Positions 33,514 to 42,267 of a DNA stretch of 64,000 bases are shown piece after piece (within the stretch, counting starts at the first letter, position 1; every line of letters begins with the position of its first letter). Below the pieces are notes generated by a model. It had not been told where the DNA came from. It did not search any database and saw only the letters and a list, made by a program, of their open reading frames with translations. The position numbers were made by a program, and so were the translations under genes. This stretch comes from Streptomyces lanatus (GTDB taxonomy: Bacteria; Actinomycetota; Actinomycetes; Streptomycetales; Streptomycetaceae): NCBI RefSeq assembly GCF_014655715.1, contig NZ_BNBM01000023.1, forward strand, positions 111,025 through 175,024. Reading direction: 5' to 3'.

Positions 33514-34811
33514 GAAGAAGGACGGCAGTTCTCGCGCTCGGCACCGCCGCCGCGATGGTCCTGACCGGCTGTTCCACCATGAGCCCCGAGGCGAGCGGAA
33601 CAGTCACCCTCAACATGGTCGAGAGCCTGACGAACCCGACCCGCACCGACCTGCTCAAGGACCTCATAGCCGACTTCGAGCAGCAGAACCCCAAGGTCAA
33701 GGTCAACCTGGTCTCCCCGCCCACCGAGCAGGCCGACCAGAAGCTCCAGCAGATGCTCCAGTCCGGCAGCGGGGTGGACGTCCTGGAGGTCCGGGACATC
33801 ACCGTCGGGCCCTGGTCGAACAACGGCTGGCTCTACGACATGAAGAAGGACCTCGACGGCTGGAAGGGCTGGGAGGCGATGACCCAGAACGCCGTCAACG
33901 CCTCGAAGGACGCCAAGGGCAAGACGTACTTCGTCCCGTACGGCTTCTACGGCCTGAGCCTCTTCTACCGCACCGACCTGATCAAGGAGGCGGGCTTCAG
34001 CAAGCCGCCGGCCACCTGGGCGGAACTGGTGGAGCAGGCCTCCGCCATCCACGACCCGGCGAAGCGCCGTTACGGCTACGCCTTCCGCGGCGGCGCCAAC
34101 TCCAACAGCAACGCCACCGCCGCCATCGAGGCCTACCTCGCCGACCAGGTCGACCCGGCGAACGGCTTCAAGCTCAAGGACGGCCGTACGATCTTCGCCG
34201 CCCCCGAGGCGGAGAAGGCCATGGAGAACTACCTCAAGCTCTTCAAACAGGCCTCCCCCAAGTCGTCCGTCGCCTGGGGCTACCCGGAGATGGTCGAGGC
34301 GTTCTCCAACGGCTCGACGGCCTTCCTGCTCCAGGACCCTGAAGTGATCGCCACCGTCTCGGAGTCCAAGTCCATCGACAAGGACCAGTGGGGCACCGCG
34401 CCGCTCGTGGCCGGGCCCGGCGGCAAGACCGTGCAGCCGCTGGCCACCGCCGGGTGGGGTGTCGCCCAGGGCAGCGACCACAAGGCCGAGGCGGTCAAGC
34501 TGGTCGAGTTCCTCTCCCAGGGGGAGGCGTCGACGACGTTCACCAAGAAGAACAGCCTGGTGCCCATCCTCAAGTCGGCGACCAGCGACCCCTTCTACAA
34601 GACCGGCCCCTGGTCGAGCTACGTCACCATGACCGAGCAGCCCGACAAGTACCTGGTCGTCACCCAGCCGCGCGGTGTCACCTGGTGGGCCGAGTGGCAG
34701 CAGAAGGCGGACGCCGACGTTCAGAAACTGATCCTCGGCAAGACCACGCCCAAGAAGCTGGTCGCGAGCTGGGACGCGTACTGGACCGAGAAGTGGCAGC
34801 AGGAGCAGTAG
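33510..34811 (+). CDS. ABC importer substrate-binding lipoprotein
   Basis: A 433-residue extracellular binding protein with signal peptide and lipobox LTGC (Cys 21), of the CUT1 sugar-binding type (VTLNMVESLTNPTRTDLLKD; FYGLSLFYRTDLIKEAGF; GWGVAQGSDHKAEAVKLV). An AGAGG box precedes the ATG, which overlaps the aminotransferase stop. The permeases follow after two bases. The ligand is unknown; position in an operon with a PLP enzyme suggests an aminated compound. Confidence 0.87.
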   Translation: MRRRTAVLALGTAAAMVLTGCSTMSPEASGTVTLNMVESLTNPTRTDLLKDLIADFEQQNPKVKVNLVSPPTEQADQKLQQMLQSGSGVDVLEVRDITVGPWSNNGWLYDMKKDLDGWKGWEAMTQNAVNASKDAKGKTYFVPYGFYGLSLFYRTDLIKEAGFSKPPATWAELVEQASAIHDPAKRRYGYAFRGGANSNSNATAAIEAYLADQVDPANGFKLKDGRTIFAAPEAEKAMENYLKLFKQASPKSSVAWGYPEMVEAFSNGSTAFLLQDPEVIATVSESKSIDKDQWGTAPLVAGPGGKTVQPLATAGWGVAQGSDHKAEAVKLVEFLSQGEASTTFTKKNSLVPILKSATSDPFYKTGPWSSYVTMTEQPDKYLVVTQPRGVTWWAEWQQKADADVQKLILGKTTPKKLVASWDAYWTEKWQQEQ

Positions 34812-34813
34812 AC

Positions 34814-35794
34814 ATGTCCGTCACGTCCACAACGGCGACGAAGACGAAGACGCCGGGCGGTGGGGAGACCTCGCACAAACGGGGTCTCCCCCGCGGGGGC
34901 CGGCGGCGGGAGTTCACCACCCGGCGCGGTCTTCAGATCGCTGCGTTCATGGCGCCGGCCGCGGTCTTCGTGGCGGTCTTCACGTACTACCCCATGATCG
35001 CGGGCGGTCAGATGGCCTTCCGCAACTGGAAGTTGACCGACCTGACCGACACCTCCTGGGTCGGGTTGAAGAACTTCCGCGACGTCTTCGCCGATCCGGC
35101 CTGGGGCACCGTCCTCGGCAACAGCGCGATCTGGGTGTTCGGTTCGATCGTGCCGCAGCTGGTGATCGGCTTCGCGCTCGCGCTGTGGCTGCGCCGCCGC
35201 TTCCCCTTCCGCGGCCTCTACCAGGCGCTGATCTTCTTCCCCTGGGCGATCTCCGGATTCCTCATCGGCATCCTCTTCCGCTGGCTGTTCAACAGCGAGT
35301 TCGGTGTCGTCAACGACCTGCTCCAGAAGGCCGGTCTCATCGACGAACCGGTCGCCTGGCTGGCGGATCCGAAGACGGCGATGGTGGCCGTGCTCATCGC
35401 CAACATCTGGTACGGCGTCACCTTCTTCGCGATCATGATCCTGGCCGCGCTGCAGTCGATCCCCGACGAGTTGTACGAGGCGGCGGCGCTGGACGGCGCG
35501 GGCAAGGCGCGCACGCTGTTCCAGATCACGATCCCGTACATCCGCACCACGCTGGCGCTGACCGTGCTGCTGCGGGTGATCTGGATCTTCAACTTCCCCG
35601 ACCTGATCTTCGGCATGACCGGCGGCGGGCCGAACAACGAGACGCACATCGTGACCACCTGGATGATCAAGATCACTCAGCAGGGCGACTACGGCAGGGC
35701 CTCCGCGCTCGGCCTCCTCGTGGTGGCCGCGCTGCTGGTGTTCGCGGTGTTCTTCCTCATGGCCACGCGTGAGAAGAAAGGAGTGCGGCGATGA
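34814..35794 (+). CDS. CUT1 ABC importer permease (MalF-type)
   Basis: A 326-residue permease with an unusually long, basic, Thr/Lys-rich cytoplasmic N-terminus (about 35 residues) and six membrane segments (IAAFMAPAAVFVAVFTYY first). The EAA loop is YEAAALDGAGKARTLFQI. Its stop overlaps the next permease ATG (35791-35794). Confidence 0.9.
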   Translation: MSVTSTTATKTKTPGGGETSHKRGLPRGGRRREFTTRRGLQIAAFMAPAAVFVAVFTYYPMIAGGQMAFRNWKLTDLTDTSWVGLKNFRDVFADPAWGTVLGNSAIWVFGSIVPQLVIGFALALWLRRRFPFRGLYQALIFFPWAISGFLIGILFRWLFNSEFGVVNDLLQKAGLIDEPVAWLADPKTAMVAVLIANIWYGVTFFAIMILAALQSIPDELYEAAALDGAGKARTLFQITIPYIRTTLALTVLLRVIWIFNFPDLIFGMTGGGPNNETHIVTTWMIKITQQGDYGRASALGLLVVAALLVFAVFFLMATREKKGVRR

Positions 35795-36627
35795 TCGGCA
35801 AGGAGTCCACGGTCGGCCGGGTGGTCAAGTTCACCTTCCTCGGCGTGTGGCTGCTCTTCACCGTCTTCCCTCTCTACTGGATCACCGTCACCTCGCTCAA
35901 GGCGCCCGGCGACATCTTCAAGTTCCCGCTCGCCTACTGGCCCGAGCGGTTCTCCCTGGAGAACTACAGCGGCCTGTTCGGCACGGCCGACTTCGGGACC
36001 TACCTCACCAACAGCCTCATCGTCTCGACGGTGGCCGGCGCGACGGCGACGGCGATCTCGATGCTCTCGGCGTACGTGCTGGCCCGCTTCGAGTTCCGCA
36101 CCAAGTCGGCTCTGCTGATGGCCGCCCTCGTCACCCAGATGATCCCGTCGTTCATCGCGCTGGGACCGCTGTACCTGCTGATGACCGACCTGCGGCTGGT
36201 CGACAACCGCCTCGGTCTGATCCTCGTCTACATCGCGGTGTGCATCCCGTTCTGCACGGTGATGCTGCGCGGCTTCTTCGAGAACATCCCGGACGCCCTG
36301 GAGGAGGCCGCCATGATCGACGGCCTGTCTCGGTTCTCGGCGCTGTTCCGGGTCCTGCTGCCGGTGATGCGCCCGGGAATCATCGCCGCGTTCATCTTCA
36401 ACTTCGTCAACTGCTGGAACGAGCTCTTCCTGTCGGTGACGCTGATGAACAGCGACAGCAACAAGACCGTCCCCACAGCCCTGAACGGCTTCATCTCCAG
36501 CTTCAACATCGACTGGGGCTCGATGTCCGCGGCGGCCGTCCTCACCATCCTGCCCACCATGCTCCTGTTCGCCTTCGCCAGCCGCCACATCGTGCAGGGG
36601 CTCACTTCGGGGGCGGTGAAGGGCTGA
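35791..36627 (+). CDS. CUT1 ABC importer permease (MalG-type)
   Basis: A 278-residue permease with six membrane segments and the EAA loop LEEAAMIDGLSRFSALFRV. It is the last gene of the four-gene operon. As with the importer at 10-13 kb there is no ATPase gene, so the shared MsiK-type ATPase is presumed. No clear hairpin follows. Confidence 0.9.
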   Translation: MIGKESTVGRVVKFTFLGVWLLFTVFPLYWITVTSLKAPGDIFKFPLAYWPERFSLENYSGLFGTADFGTYLTNSLIVSTVAGATATAISMLSAYVLARFEFRTKSALLMAALVTQMIPSFIALGPLYLLMTDLRLVDNRLGLILVYIAVCIPFCTVMLRGFFENIPDALEEAAMIDGLSRFSALFRVLLPVMRPGIIAAFIFNFVNCWNELFLSVTLMNSDSNKTVPTALNGFISSFNIDWGSMSAAAVLTILPTMLLFAFASRHIVQGLTSGAVKG

Positions 36628-36751
36628 AGGACGGACGCTCGAACGCTACGGCAGCCCTTGGCTGTCGACCGTCCTCAACGCCCGGTCCGGGGGCGACGCG
36701 GGCGCGCGGCCTTCCGGCTGTGTGGCGACGGGATGCCGAGGAGCAGGGGCG

Positions 36752-37040
36752 ATGAGCACGGTGAGGGGCCCATACACGGCGCTCATCGCCGTCCTGCGTG
36801 GTCTCTCGCAAGCCCGCAGCACCGCCCCCACCGGCGCACGGGCCTCCGTCGACGAAAGCGCCTGGAGCTCGGTTCGGAAAACAGCGGACACTCAACGGCA
36901 CCACCTGGGCGGCCGGGATCTGACCGCCGAGGGAATCCGCCTTCTGGCCATGGGCGGCGCCATGAGCGTCGCCCACTACACCCACCTCCTCGGGCAGCCC
37001 GGCCTGGGCCTGCGCCTCACCGGGCTGTGCGACGTGGCAG
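36752..37040 (+). pseudogene. TOPRIM-domain protein, truncated
   Basis: From ATG 36752 (GAGGAG upstream), MSTVRGPYTALIAVLRGLSQ leads to LTAEGIRLLAMGGAMSVAHY and GLGLRLTGLCDVAE, the pattern of Streptomyces TOPRIM nucleotidyl-transferase/hydrolase proteins (LxPMGG then GLCDxAE with metal-binding acids). The gene ends in foreign sequence near 37040, where IS fragments begin on the other strand. Not functional. Confidence 0.6.
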
Positions 37041-37200
37041 AGCGCCTCAGGAAGCGGCGGTGGCTCGCGGCGAGTTGGCGCACGTGGCCGTAAATGATCC
37101 CGCGCAGGAACGTGCCCAGAGTGGAAGGCGCGCGCACTCCGCCGAACAGATTGTCCATGGCGCGCCTGCGCGCAGCCGGTCGGCGTCTTCGGTGCAGAGT
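37030..37200 (-). pseudogene. IS1380-type transposase N-terminal fragment
   Basis: Two frames read CTEDADRLRAGA and MDNLFGGVRAPSTLGTFLRG then YGHVRQLAASHRRFL, the conserved N-terminal block of actinobacterial IS1380 transposases. A one-base shift separates them and nothing further remains. Confidence 0.55.
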
Positions 37201-37214
37201 GGTCGGCGGGCAGG

Positions 37215-37535
37215 CGCGGAAGCGGGACGAGCCCGGGACCGCAGGCTGTTCAGCAACAGCTGGTGCAGCTGCCCCCAGACGCCGGCTTCGTTCCAGGCCG
37301 CCAGTCGGCGCCAGCACGTCATGCCCGAGCCGAAGCCGAGCTCATGGGGCAGGTACTCCCACTGGATGCCGGTGTGCAGCACGAACAGAATCCCGCACGG
37401 GGCCTGCCGGTCGGGTACTCGCGGCCGTCCCTCGACCTGCTTGGGCGGCGGTTCGGGCAGCAACGGCTCGATGAGCGACCACAGTTCGTCCGACACGATC
37501 CACGGCCGCGACTGACGCTGCCCCATGCCCCCCAA
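37215..37535 (-). pseudogene. IS5-family transposase N-terminal fragment
   Basis: MGQRQSRPWIVSDELWSLIE is followed by LLPEPPP, GRPRVPDRQAPCGILFVLHT and WEYLPHELGFGSGMTCWRRL, which are the N-terminal domain and DUF4096-like region of IS5 transposases. The sequence ends near LLLNSL at about 37215. The catalytic domain is missing, and the IS1380 fragment abuts it, so one element landed in the other before decay. Confidence 0.75.
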
Positions 37536-37579
37536 TCAACGAGCGATCAAGCCGACAGTCACATGATCGCCTGCTCTTG

Positions 37580-38161
37580 TTAGAGCCAGTTAGCCGGCCG
37601 GAATCGGCGCGGCGACGGCCGCCACTCTCGCCTGATCAACCCGAACACCCACGAGTCGGAAACCTCGCCGTTCACGACGCAGTCCTCCCGCAACGTCCCT
37701 TCCCGCACGAATCCGATCTTCTCCAATACCCGGGCGGATGCCACGTTGCGCGTATCGGTCTCGGCCTGCACTCGATTCAGGTCCAGGGTGTCGAAAGCCC
37801 ACTGCAGCAAGGCGTGCGCGGCCTCCGTCGCGTAGCCGTTGCCCCACATCGCATCGCCGAGGACATAGCCCAACGACGCGCTGCGGTAGTCCCGGTTCCA
37901 TCCGGTCAGACCGCACCAGCCGACGAAGGCCCCGTCAGAAGCTCGGTCGATGGCCACTCGCGCCCCGGTGCCTTCGTCCGCCATCTTCCGGCACATCGCG
38001 ATGAACCGCTCGGCGCGGGCCCGTTCGGTCCACGGCGGGGAGTCCCAGTAGCGCAGCACGTAGGCGCTGCTGTGCAGCGCGAAGAGGGGATCCGCGTCGG
38101 CGTCGGCAAAGGGGCGCAGTCGCAGGCGAGCGGTGTGCAGCAGGGGGGTGGCCAAAGTCAT
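37580..38161 (-). CDS. GNAT-family N-acetyltransferase (RimJ/RimL type)
   Basis: A 193-residue cytosolic acetyltransferase. LLHTARLRLRPFADADADPL is the typical first strand. LGYVLGDAMWGNGYATEAAH (about 100-119) carries the acetyl-CoA pyrophosphate loop, and NVASARVLEKIGFVREG the C-terminal motif. ATG 38161 is preferred over 38170 because AGGA lies eight bases before it. Substrates of this group are protein N-termini or small amines; no clue here. It stands alone between IS debris and the amine oxidase region. Confidence 0.88.
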   Translation of the reverse strand: MTLATPLLHTARLRLRPFADADADPLFALHSSAYVLRYWDSPPWTERARAERFIAMCRKMADEGTGARVAIDRASDGAFVGWCGLTGWNRDYRSASLGYVLGDAMWGNGYATEAAHALLQWAFDTLDLNRVQAETDTRNVASARVLEKIGFVREGTLREDCVVNGEVSDSWVFGLIRREWRPSPRRFRPANWL

Positions 38162-38557
38162 GCGCACCATCCTGCGTCCTCAAGGGGCGAGCGAAACACC
38201 GAATATCCGGTCCCGGCCCTGGTCCTCACCACCAAGGCGCCGCCTGCCACCGACGACCCGGACGTGAACGTCACCCGCAGCCACTTCAGACGCCTCGCCC
38301 ACCAAGGCTTCTTGCCCAACCCGTGAGGGGGGAAGGCTGCCCCGGCCCAAGACGGGACCACTCCCCCGCCTTCCTCCTGGTGCCCAGCGCACGGCTCGGA
38401 CCGGTTACGTCAGTGGCATGGCGCTGTAACAGTCCTGACGGAGGCTCATGACGCACCTCCGGTCTCCTCAGTGACTCACACCCCCCACGTGACCGGGTTG
38501 ACCGAACGACCGCTCCCCGGCCGGCACGCGCCCCGGGGTGCGGGTGAGGAGGAATTG
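38162..38557. other. Intergenic region upstream of amine oxidase gene
   Basis: About 395 bases with no credible gene on either strand. It must contain the divergent promoters for the acetyltransferase and the amine oxidase. I see no strong palindrome or riboswitch-like structure. Confidence 0.4.
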
Positions 38558-40168
38558 ATGGCTGCAGAGCAATCCCCGGCATCCCGCCGTGACTTCCTTA
38601 GGTCCGTCGGCGTCGCGAGTGGCGCCGGAGTGCTGTACTCGGCGATGGGCGCACTTGGGCTCGCGCCGGTGCCGGACGTGCGGGCTGATGCGTACCGGGC
38701 GCCCCGGCGCAGTGACTTCGCGCTCACCGGGCGCGGCGGCAAGAAGGTGCTCGTGCTCGGCGGCGGCATAGCCGGCCTGGCGACGGCGTACGAGCTGGGC
38801 AAGGCCGGTTACGACTGCCGAATCCTGGAGGCGAACAGCCGCCCCGGCGGCCGCAACTGGACGGTCCGCGGCGGCACGACGCTGACTGATCTCGACGGGC
38901 GTACGCAGACGGCGGCGTTCACCAAGGGCCAGTACATGAACGCGGGCCCGGCCCGGCTGCCGCAGTCCCACGTCACTCTCGAGTACTGTCGCGAACTCGG
39001 CGTCGAACTCCAGGTGTTCACCAACCAGAACGCCAACGCGTACATCTACCACGAGAGCAGCGCCGCCTTGGCGGGCAAGCCCATGCGCTGGCGCACGGCG
39101 AAGGCCGACGTCTACGGCTACGTCTCCGAACTCCTCGCCAAGGCCACCGACCAGGGCGCCCTGGACGCACAGCTCACCGCGCAGGACAAGGAACGGCTGA
39201 TCACGTTCCTGCAGAGCTTCGGCGCCATCAAGGGCAAAGCCGACGGCTACACCTACACCGGCACCGACCGGCGCGGCTACTCCACCGAGCCGGGCGCCGC
39301 CTTCGAGGACGGCACCGTCCTCGGCCCCGTGCCAACGCTGTCCGACGTCATCGCCAGCGGCGTGGGGCAGCGCTTCGCCTTCGAACTCGGCTACGACCAA
39401 GCCATGCTGATGTTCCAGCCGGTGGGCGGCATGGACGCGATCCCGTACGCCCTGGCCAAGGCAATCGGCCAGAACCGCATCACCTACGGCGCCAAGGCGC
39501 TGGAGGTCAAGGACCTGCCGGACGGCGCCGAGGTCACATACGAGGACGCCGGCGGCCGTATCCGCACCCAACGCGCCGACTTCGTCGTCGCGGCCATGCC
39601 GCCGATGGTCATGGCCCGCCTCAAGCACAACCTGGGCACCGACATAACCGCGGCCCTCAAATACGCCGTCCCGACCCCCGTCGGCAAGATCGGGCTCGAG
39701 TACCGCAGCCGCTGGTGGGAGACGGACGAGCACATCTACGGCGGTATCACGCCGACCGACACGGACCTGGCCACCATCTGGTACCCCTCCAACGGCTACC
39801 AGGGCCGCCGCGGCACGCTCATCGGCTACTACAACTTCGGTGCCAACGCCATCGCGTACAGCGATCTGCCGCATGTCCAGCGCCTCGCGCGGGCGGTGGG
39901 CCGGGGCGTGAAGATCCACGGCGACAAGTACCGCACCGAACTCGATCACTCCTTCAGCGTCGCCTGGCACCGCACGCCCCATATCGAGGCCGGCTGGGTG
40001 GGCTGGCCCTCACAGACCGGGCCCGAATACACGCTGCTCAACCAGCCTGCCGGGCACGTCTACTTCGCCGGTGACTGGCTCAGCCATGTCATCGCCTGGC
40101 AGCACGGCGCGTTCACCTCGGCCCGCAAGGTCGTGACCGACATCCACGAAAGGGTGATGGCCGCTTGA
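38558..40168 (+). CDS. Tat-exported flavin amine oxidase
   Basis: A 536-residue FAD-dependent monoamine/L-amino-acid oxidase. It has a twin-arginine signal at about 9-45 (SRRDFLR). The Rossmann motif VLGGGIAGL lies near 66-74, ILEANSRPGGR is the second FAD contact, and GHVYFAGDWLSH is the C-terminal FAD motif. Products would be an imine (then aldehyde or keto acid), ammonia and hydrogen peroxide. The ATG at 38558 has a strong GAGGAGG. The TGA at 40166-40168 lies in the terminal TTGAC of the following TnpB element. A RidA-like exported protein follows beyond that element and probably belongs functionally. Confidence 0.9.
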   Translation: MAAEQSPASRRDFLRSVGVASGAGVLYSAMGALGLAPVPDVRADAYRAPRRSDFALTGRGGKKVLVLGGGIAGLATAYELGKAGYDCRILEANSRPGGRNWTVRGGTTLTDLDGRTQTAAFTKGQYMNAGPARLPQSHVTLEYCRELGVELQVFTNQNANAYIYHESSAALAGKPMRWRTAKADVYGYVSELLAKATDQGALDAQLTAQDKERLITFLQSFGAIKGKADGYTYTGTDRRGYSTEPGAAFEDGTVLGPVPTLSDVIASGVGQRFAFELGYDQAMLMFQPVGGMDAIPYALAKAIGQNRITYGAKALEVKDLPDGAEVTYEDAGGRIRTQRADFVVAAMPPMVMARLKHNLGTDITAALKYAVPTPVGKIGLEYRSRWWETDEHIYGGITPTDTDLATIWYPSNGYQGRRGTLIGYYNFGANAIAYSDLPHVQRLARAVGRGVKIHGDKYRTELDHSFSVAWHRTPHIEAGWVGWPSQTGPEYTLLNQPAGHVYFAGDWLSHVIAWQHGAFTSARKVVTDIHERVMAA

Positions 40169-40197
40169 CTTCCTCCCTTTCGTGAACGAGGGGGATT
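40165..40197 (-). repeat. Right-end hairpin of second TnpB element
   Basis: On the minus strand, AATCCCCCTCGTTCACG is followed by AAAGGGAGGAAGTCAA: a hairpin with terminal TCAA, the standard right end of actinobacterial TnpB elements. Its tip overlaps the stop codon of the amine oxidase gene. Confidence 0.7.
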
Positions 40198-40198
40198 C

Positions 40199-41392
40199 CT
40201 ACGGCTCGCGCCGTGGGGTTTTCTGCTTCGTCGCCGACTGCCCCGTCCGGGAGAACTCCCGTTGAGGTCTTACACCAGCTCCACAGACTGTCACGGCCAG
40301 CCCGGCCGCCAGAAGGTTCTTCGCTGCGTTCGCGTCCCGGTCGTGGGTCGTGCCGCAGCCCTCGCACGTCCAGGTGCGGACGTTGAGCGGCATCATCGAT
40401 GTGATGGTCCCGCAGGCGGAGCACAGCTTGGAGGAGGGGAAGAACCGGTCCACGACCACGAGGTTCCGCCCGTGCCAGGCTGCCTTGTACTCCAGCATGG
40501 ACCGCAGTTCGGTCCAGCTCGCGTCCGAGATGGCTCGGGCAAGCTTGTGGTTCTTGACCATGTTGCGCACGGTCAAGTCCTCGATCACGAGCGTTTGGTT
40601 TTCGCGCACGAGTCGAGTGGTCAGCTTGTGCAGGCCGTCACGGCGGCGGTCGGCGATCATCGCGTGGATCTTCGCGACACGCAGACGGGCCTTGCCCCGG
40701 TTCGCCGATCCTTTGACCTTCTTCGCCAAAGCCCGCTGGGCCTTCGCGAGTCGGGCGCGGTCGCGACGTTCGTGCCGGGGGTTGGCGATCTTCTCTCCGG
40801 TGGACAGCGTCACGAGATGGTCCAGCCCGGCGTCGATGCCGACCGCGCCAGCCGTGGCGGGCATCGGGGCCGGGGTGTCGTCGCAGAGCATGGAGACGAA
40901 CCAGCGGTCGGCGCTGTCGCGGGACACGGTCACCGTGGATGGCGACGCCCCCTCCGGCAGAGGCCGGGACCAGCAGATGTCCAGCGGGTCTTTCATCTTC
41001 GCCAGCGTCAGTTTCCCGTCCCGGAACCTGAACCCGGAGGTGGTGTACTCCGCGCTGGCGCGGGACTTCCGCCTGGATTTGAAGCGGGGGTATTTGGCCC
41101 GCTTGGCGAAGAAGTTAGTGAACGCCCCTTGCAGGTGCCGCAGGCACTGCTGGAGCGGAACCGACGACACCTCGTTCAGGAAGGCGAGTTCCTCGGTCTT
41201 CTTCCACGCGGTCAGCATCGCGGAGGTGGCGTTGTAGTTGACCCGCTCCTGGCGCGTCCATGCCTCGGTGCGCGCGGCGAGCGCCATGTTGTAGACCTTG
41301 CGCACGCATCCGAACGTGCGCGACAGCTCGGCTGCCTGCGCATCCGTCGGATAGAAGCGGTACTTGAATGCCCGCTTCACGTGAGTGGGCAT
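40199..41392 (-). CDS. tnpB: TnpB RNA-guided nuclease (intact)
   Basis: A 397-residue TnpB with a complete RuvC triad: D187 in GIDAGL, E271 in LVIEDL, D353 in DRDANAAKN. The zinc ribbon uses Cys near 324, 327, 343 and 346. The start MPTHVKRAFKYRFYP is the usual family start. It is only distantly similar to the copy at 21700 (different N-terminal region and insert lengths), so they are separate lineages. No tnpA. The element separates the amine oxidase from the RidA-like gene. Confidence 0.9.
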   Translation of the reverse strand: MPTHVKRAFKYRFYPTDAQAAELSRTFGCVRKVYNMALAARTEAWTRQERVNYNATSAMLTAWKKTEELAFLNEVSSVPLQQCLRHLQGAFTNFFAKRAKYPRFKSRRKSRASAEYTTSGFRFRDGKLTLAKMKDPLDICWSRPLPEGASPSTVTVSRDSADRWFVSMLCDDTPAPMPATAGAVGIDAGLDHLVTLSTGEKIANPRHERRDRARLAKAQRALAKKVKGSANRGKARLRVAKIHAMIADRRRDGLHKLTTRLVRENQTLVIEDLTVRNMVKNHKLARAISDASWTELRSMLEYKAAWHGRNLVVVDRFFPSSKLCSACGTITSMMPLNVRTWTCEGCGTTHDRDANAAKNLLAAGLAVTVCGAGVRPQREFSRTGQSATKQKTPRREP

Positions 41393-41446
41393 AGCTCACA
41401 AACTATCACCTCAATTTGTGGGCCCCTGCGGCGAGTTGGTATTTGA

Positions 41447-41533
41447 ACGACGAATCGCCCGGCGGCGATTCATCTCTTCCTGCCCTGCTCCGCAGGGGCT
41501 CCGTTTCCTCCCCCACCTAAAGATGGGGGTATC
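41447..41533. repeat. Two hairpins on the 5' side of the second TnpB element
   Basis: GAATCGCC/GGCGATTC arms near 41452-41471 are a possible left-end hairpin of the element. CCCCCA/TGGGGG arms at 41510-41529, in the minus-strand context ATACCCCCATC...GGGGGAGGAA, look like a second TnpB right end in the same orientation. The latter ends 15 bases before the RidA-like gene's ATG, next to its ribosome-binding site (GGAGG). Confidence 0.5.
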
Positions 41534-41548
41534 CACGGAGGAAGCCAG

Positions 41549-42190
41549 ATGAAGCGACCTACGAAGGCTGTGATCGGTACAGCCCTGACCGCCTCGCTGC
41601 TCACCGGCGGCACCGCGCTCGCCGAAGGCAAGGACTGGTGGCCCGGTCCCAGAGAGGTCCGCGTCATGCTGCCCGAGGGGCAGTCCAACCCGGCCATCGC
41701 CACCGGAGTGGTGACCGGCGGTGAGGTGGCGATCTACCAGAGCAGCGGCCTCGGCCCAACCGCGCTCAACCCGACCGCGCCGGCCGGCTCACCTGAGCTC
41801 TACACGGACCCGGCCCTGACTCAGGGCGCCTCGGGTGTCACGGTCACCGAGGCCCAGGCACTCGTCGTCCTGCGCAACATCAAGACCAACGTCGAAGCGG
41901 CGGGCCTGACCCTGGCCGACGTCATCTCCATGAAGTGCTACCTGATGAAACCGCCCGGCGCCGACACCGCCGACTACGCCGGCTGGAACCGCGCGTACCG
42001 GCAGTACTTCGCCAACATCGACCTCACCTCGAAGGAGGTCGTCCCGGTCCCGATGGGCACCTCCGCCCCCAAGACACCGCTGGTCGCCAACAAAGCCCGT
42101 CCCGCGCGGGCCACGATGGAGGTCGCCTCGCTGGCCGTCAAGGGCTGGATCGTGGAGGTCGAAGTCACCGCCGCGTACAAGAAGCGCTGA
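41549..42190 (+). CDS. Exported RidA/YjgF-family protein
   Basis: A 213-residue Rid-superfamily protein with a Sec signal (AVIGTALTASLLTGGTALA). The mature part has the chorismate-mutase-like Rid fold: SGLGP near the start, a long insert, NIKTNVEAAGLTLADVISMKCYL and the final strand (WIVEVEVTAAY). Canonical RidA hydrolyses reactive enamines/imines. The usual catalytic Arg region is altered here (KARPARATMEV still holds Arg before ATMEV). It is exported like the amine oxidase upstream, whose imine product would be a natural substrate. The ATG at 41549 has GGAGG nine bases upstream. Confidence 0.85.
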   Translation: MKRPTKAVIGTALTASLLTGGTALAEGKDWWPGPREVRVMLPEGQSNPAIATGVVTGGEVAIYQSSGLGPTALNPTAPAGSPELYTDPALTQGASGVTVTEAQALVVLRNIKTNVEAAGLTLADVISMKCYLMKPPGADTADYAGWNRAYRQYFANIDLTSKEVVPVPMGTSAPKTPLVANKARPARATMEVASLAVKGWIVEVEVTAAYKKR

Positions 42191-42267
42191 CAGGCACCGC
42201 TCCGCGGGGCCACTGCAGAAAGGTGCGGGTCCGCAACCGGGCCGACTCCAGCCGGACGCCTCACTGC

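Noticed and set aside
40165..41533. TnpB copy 2 considered as a catalytically dead TnpB-like repressor (TldR)
   Set aside because: All three RuvC acidic residues (D187, E271, D353) and the zinc ribbon are present, so nuclease activity is expected.
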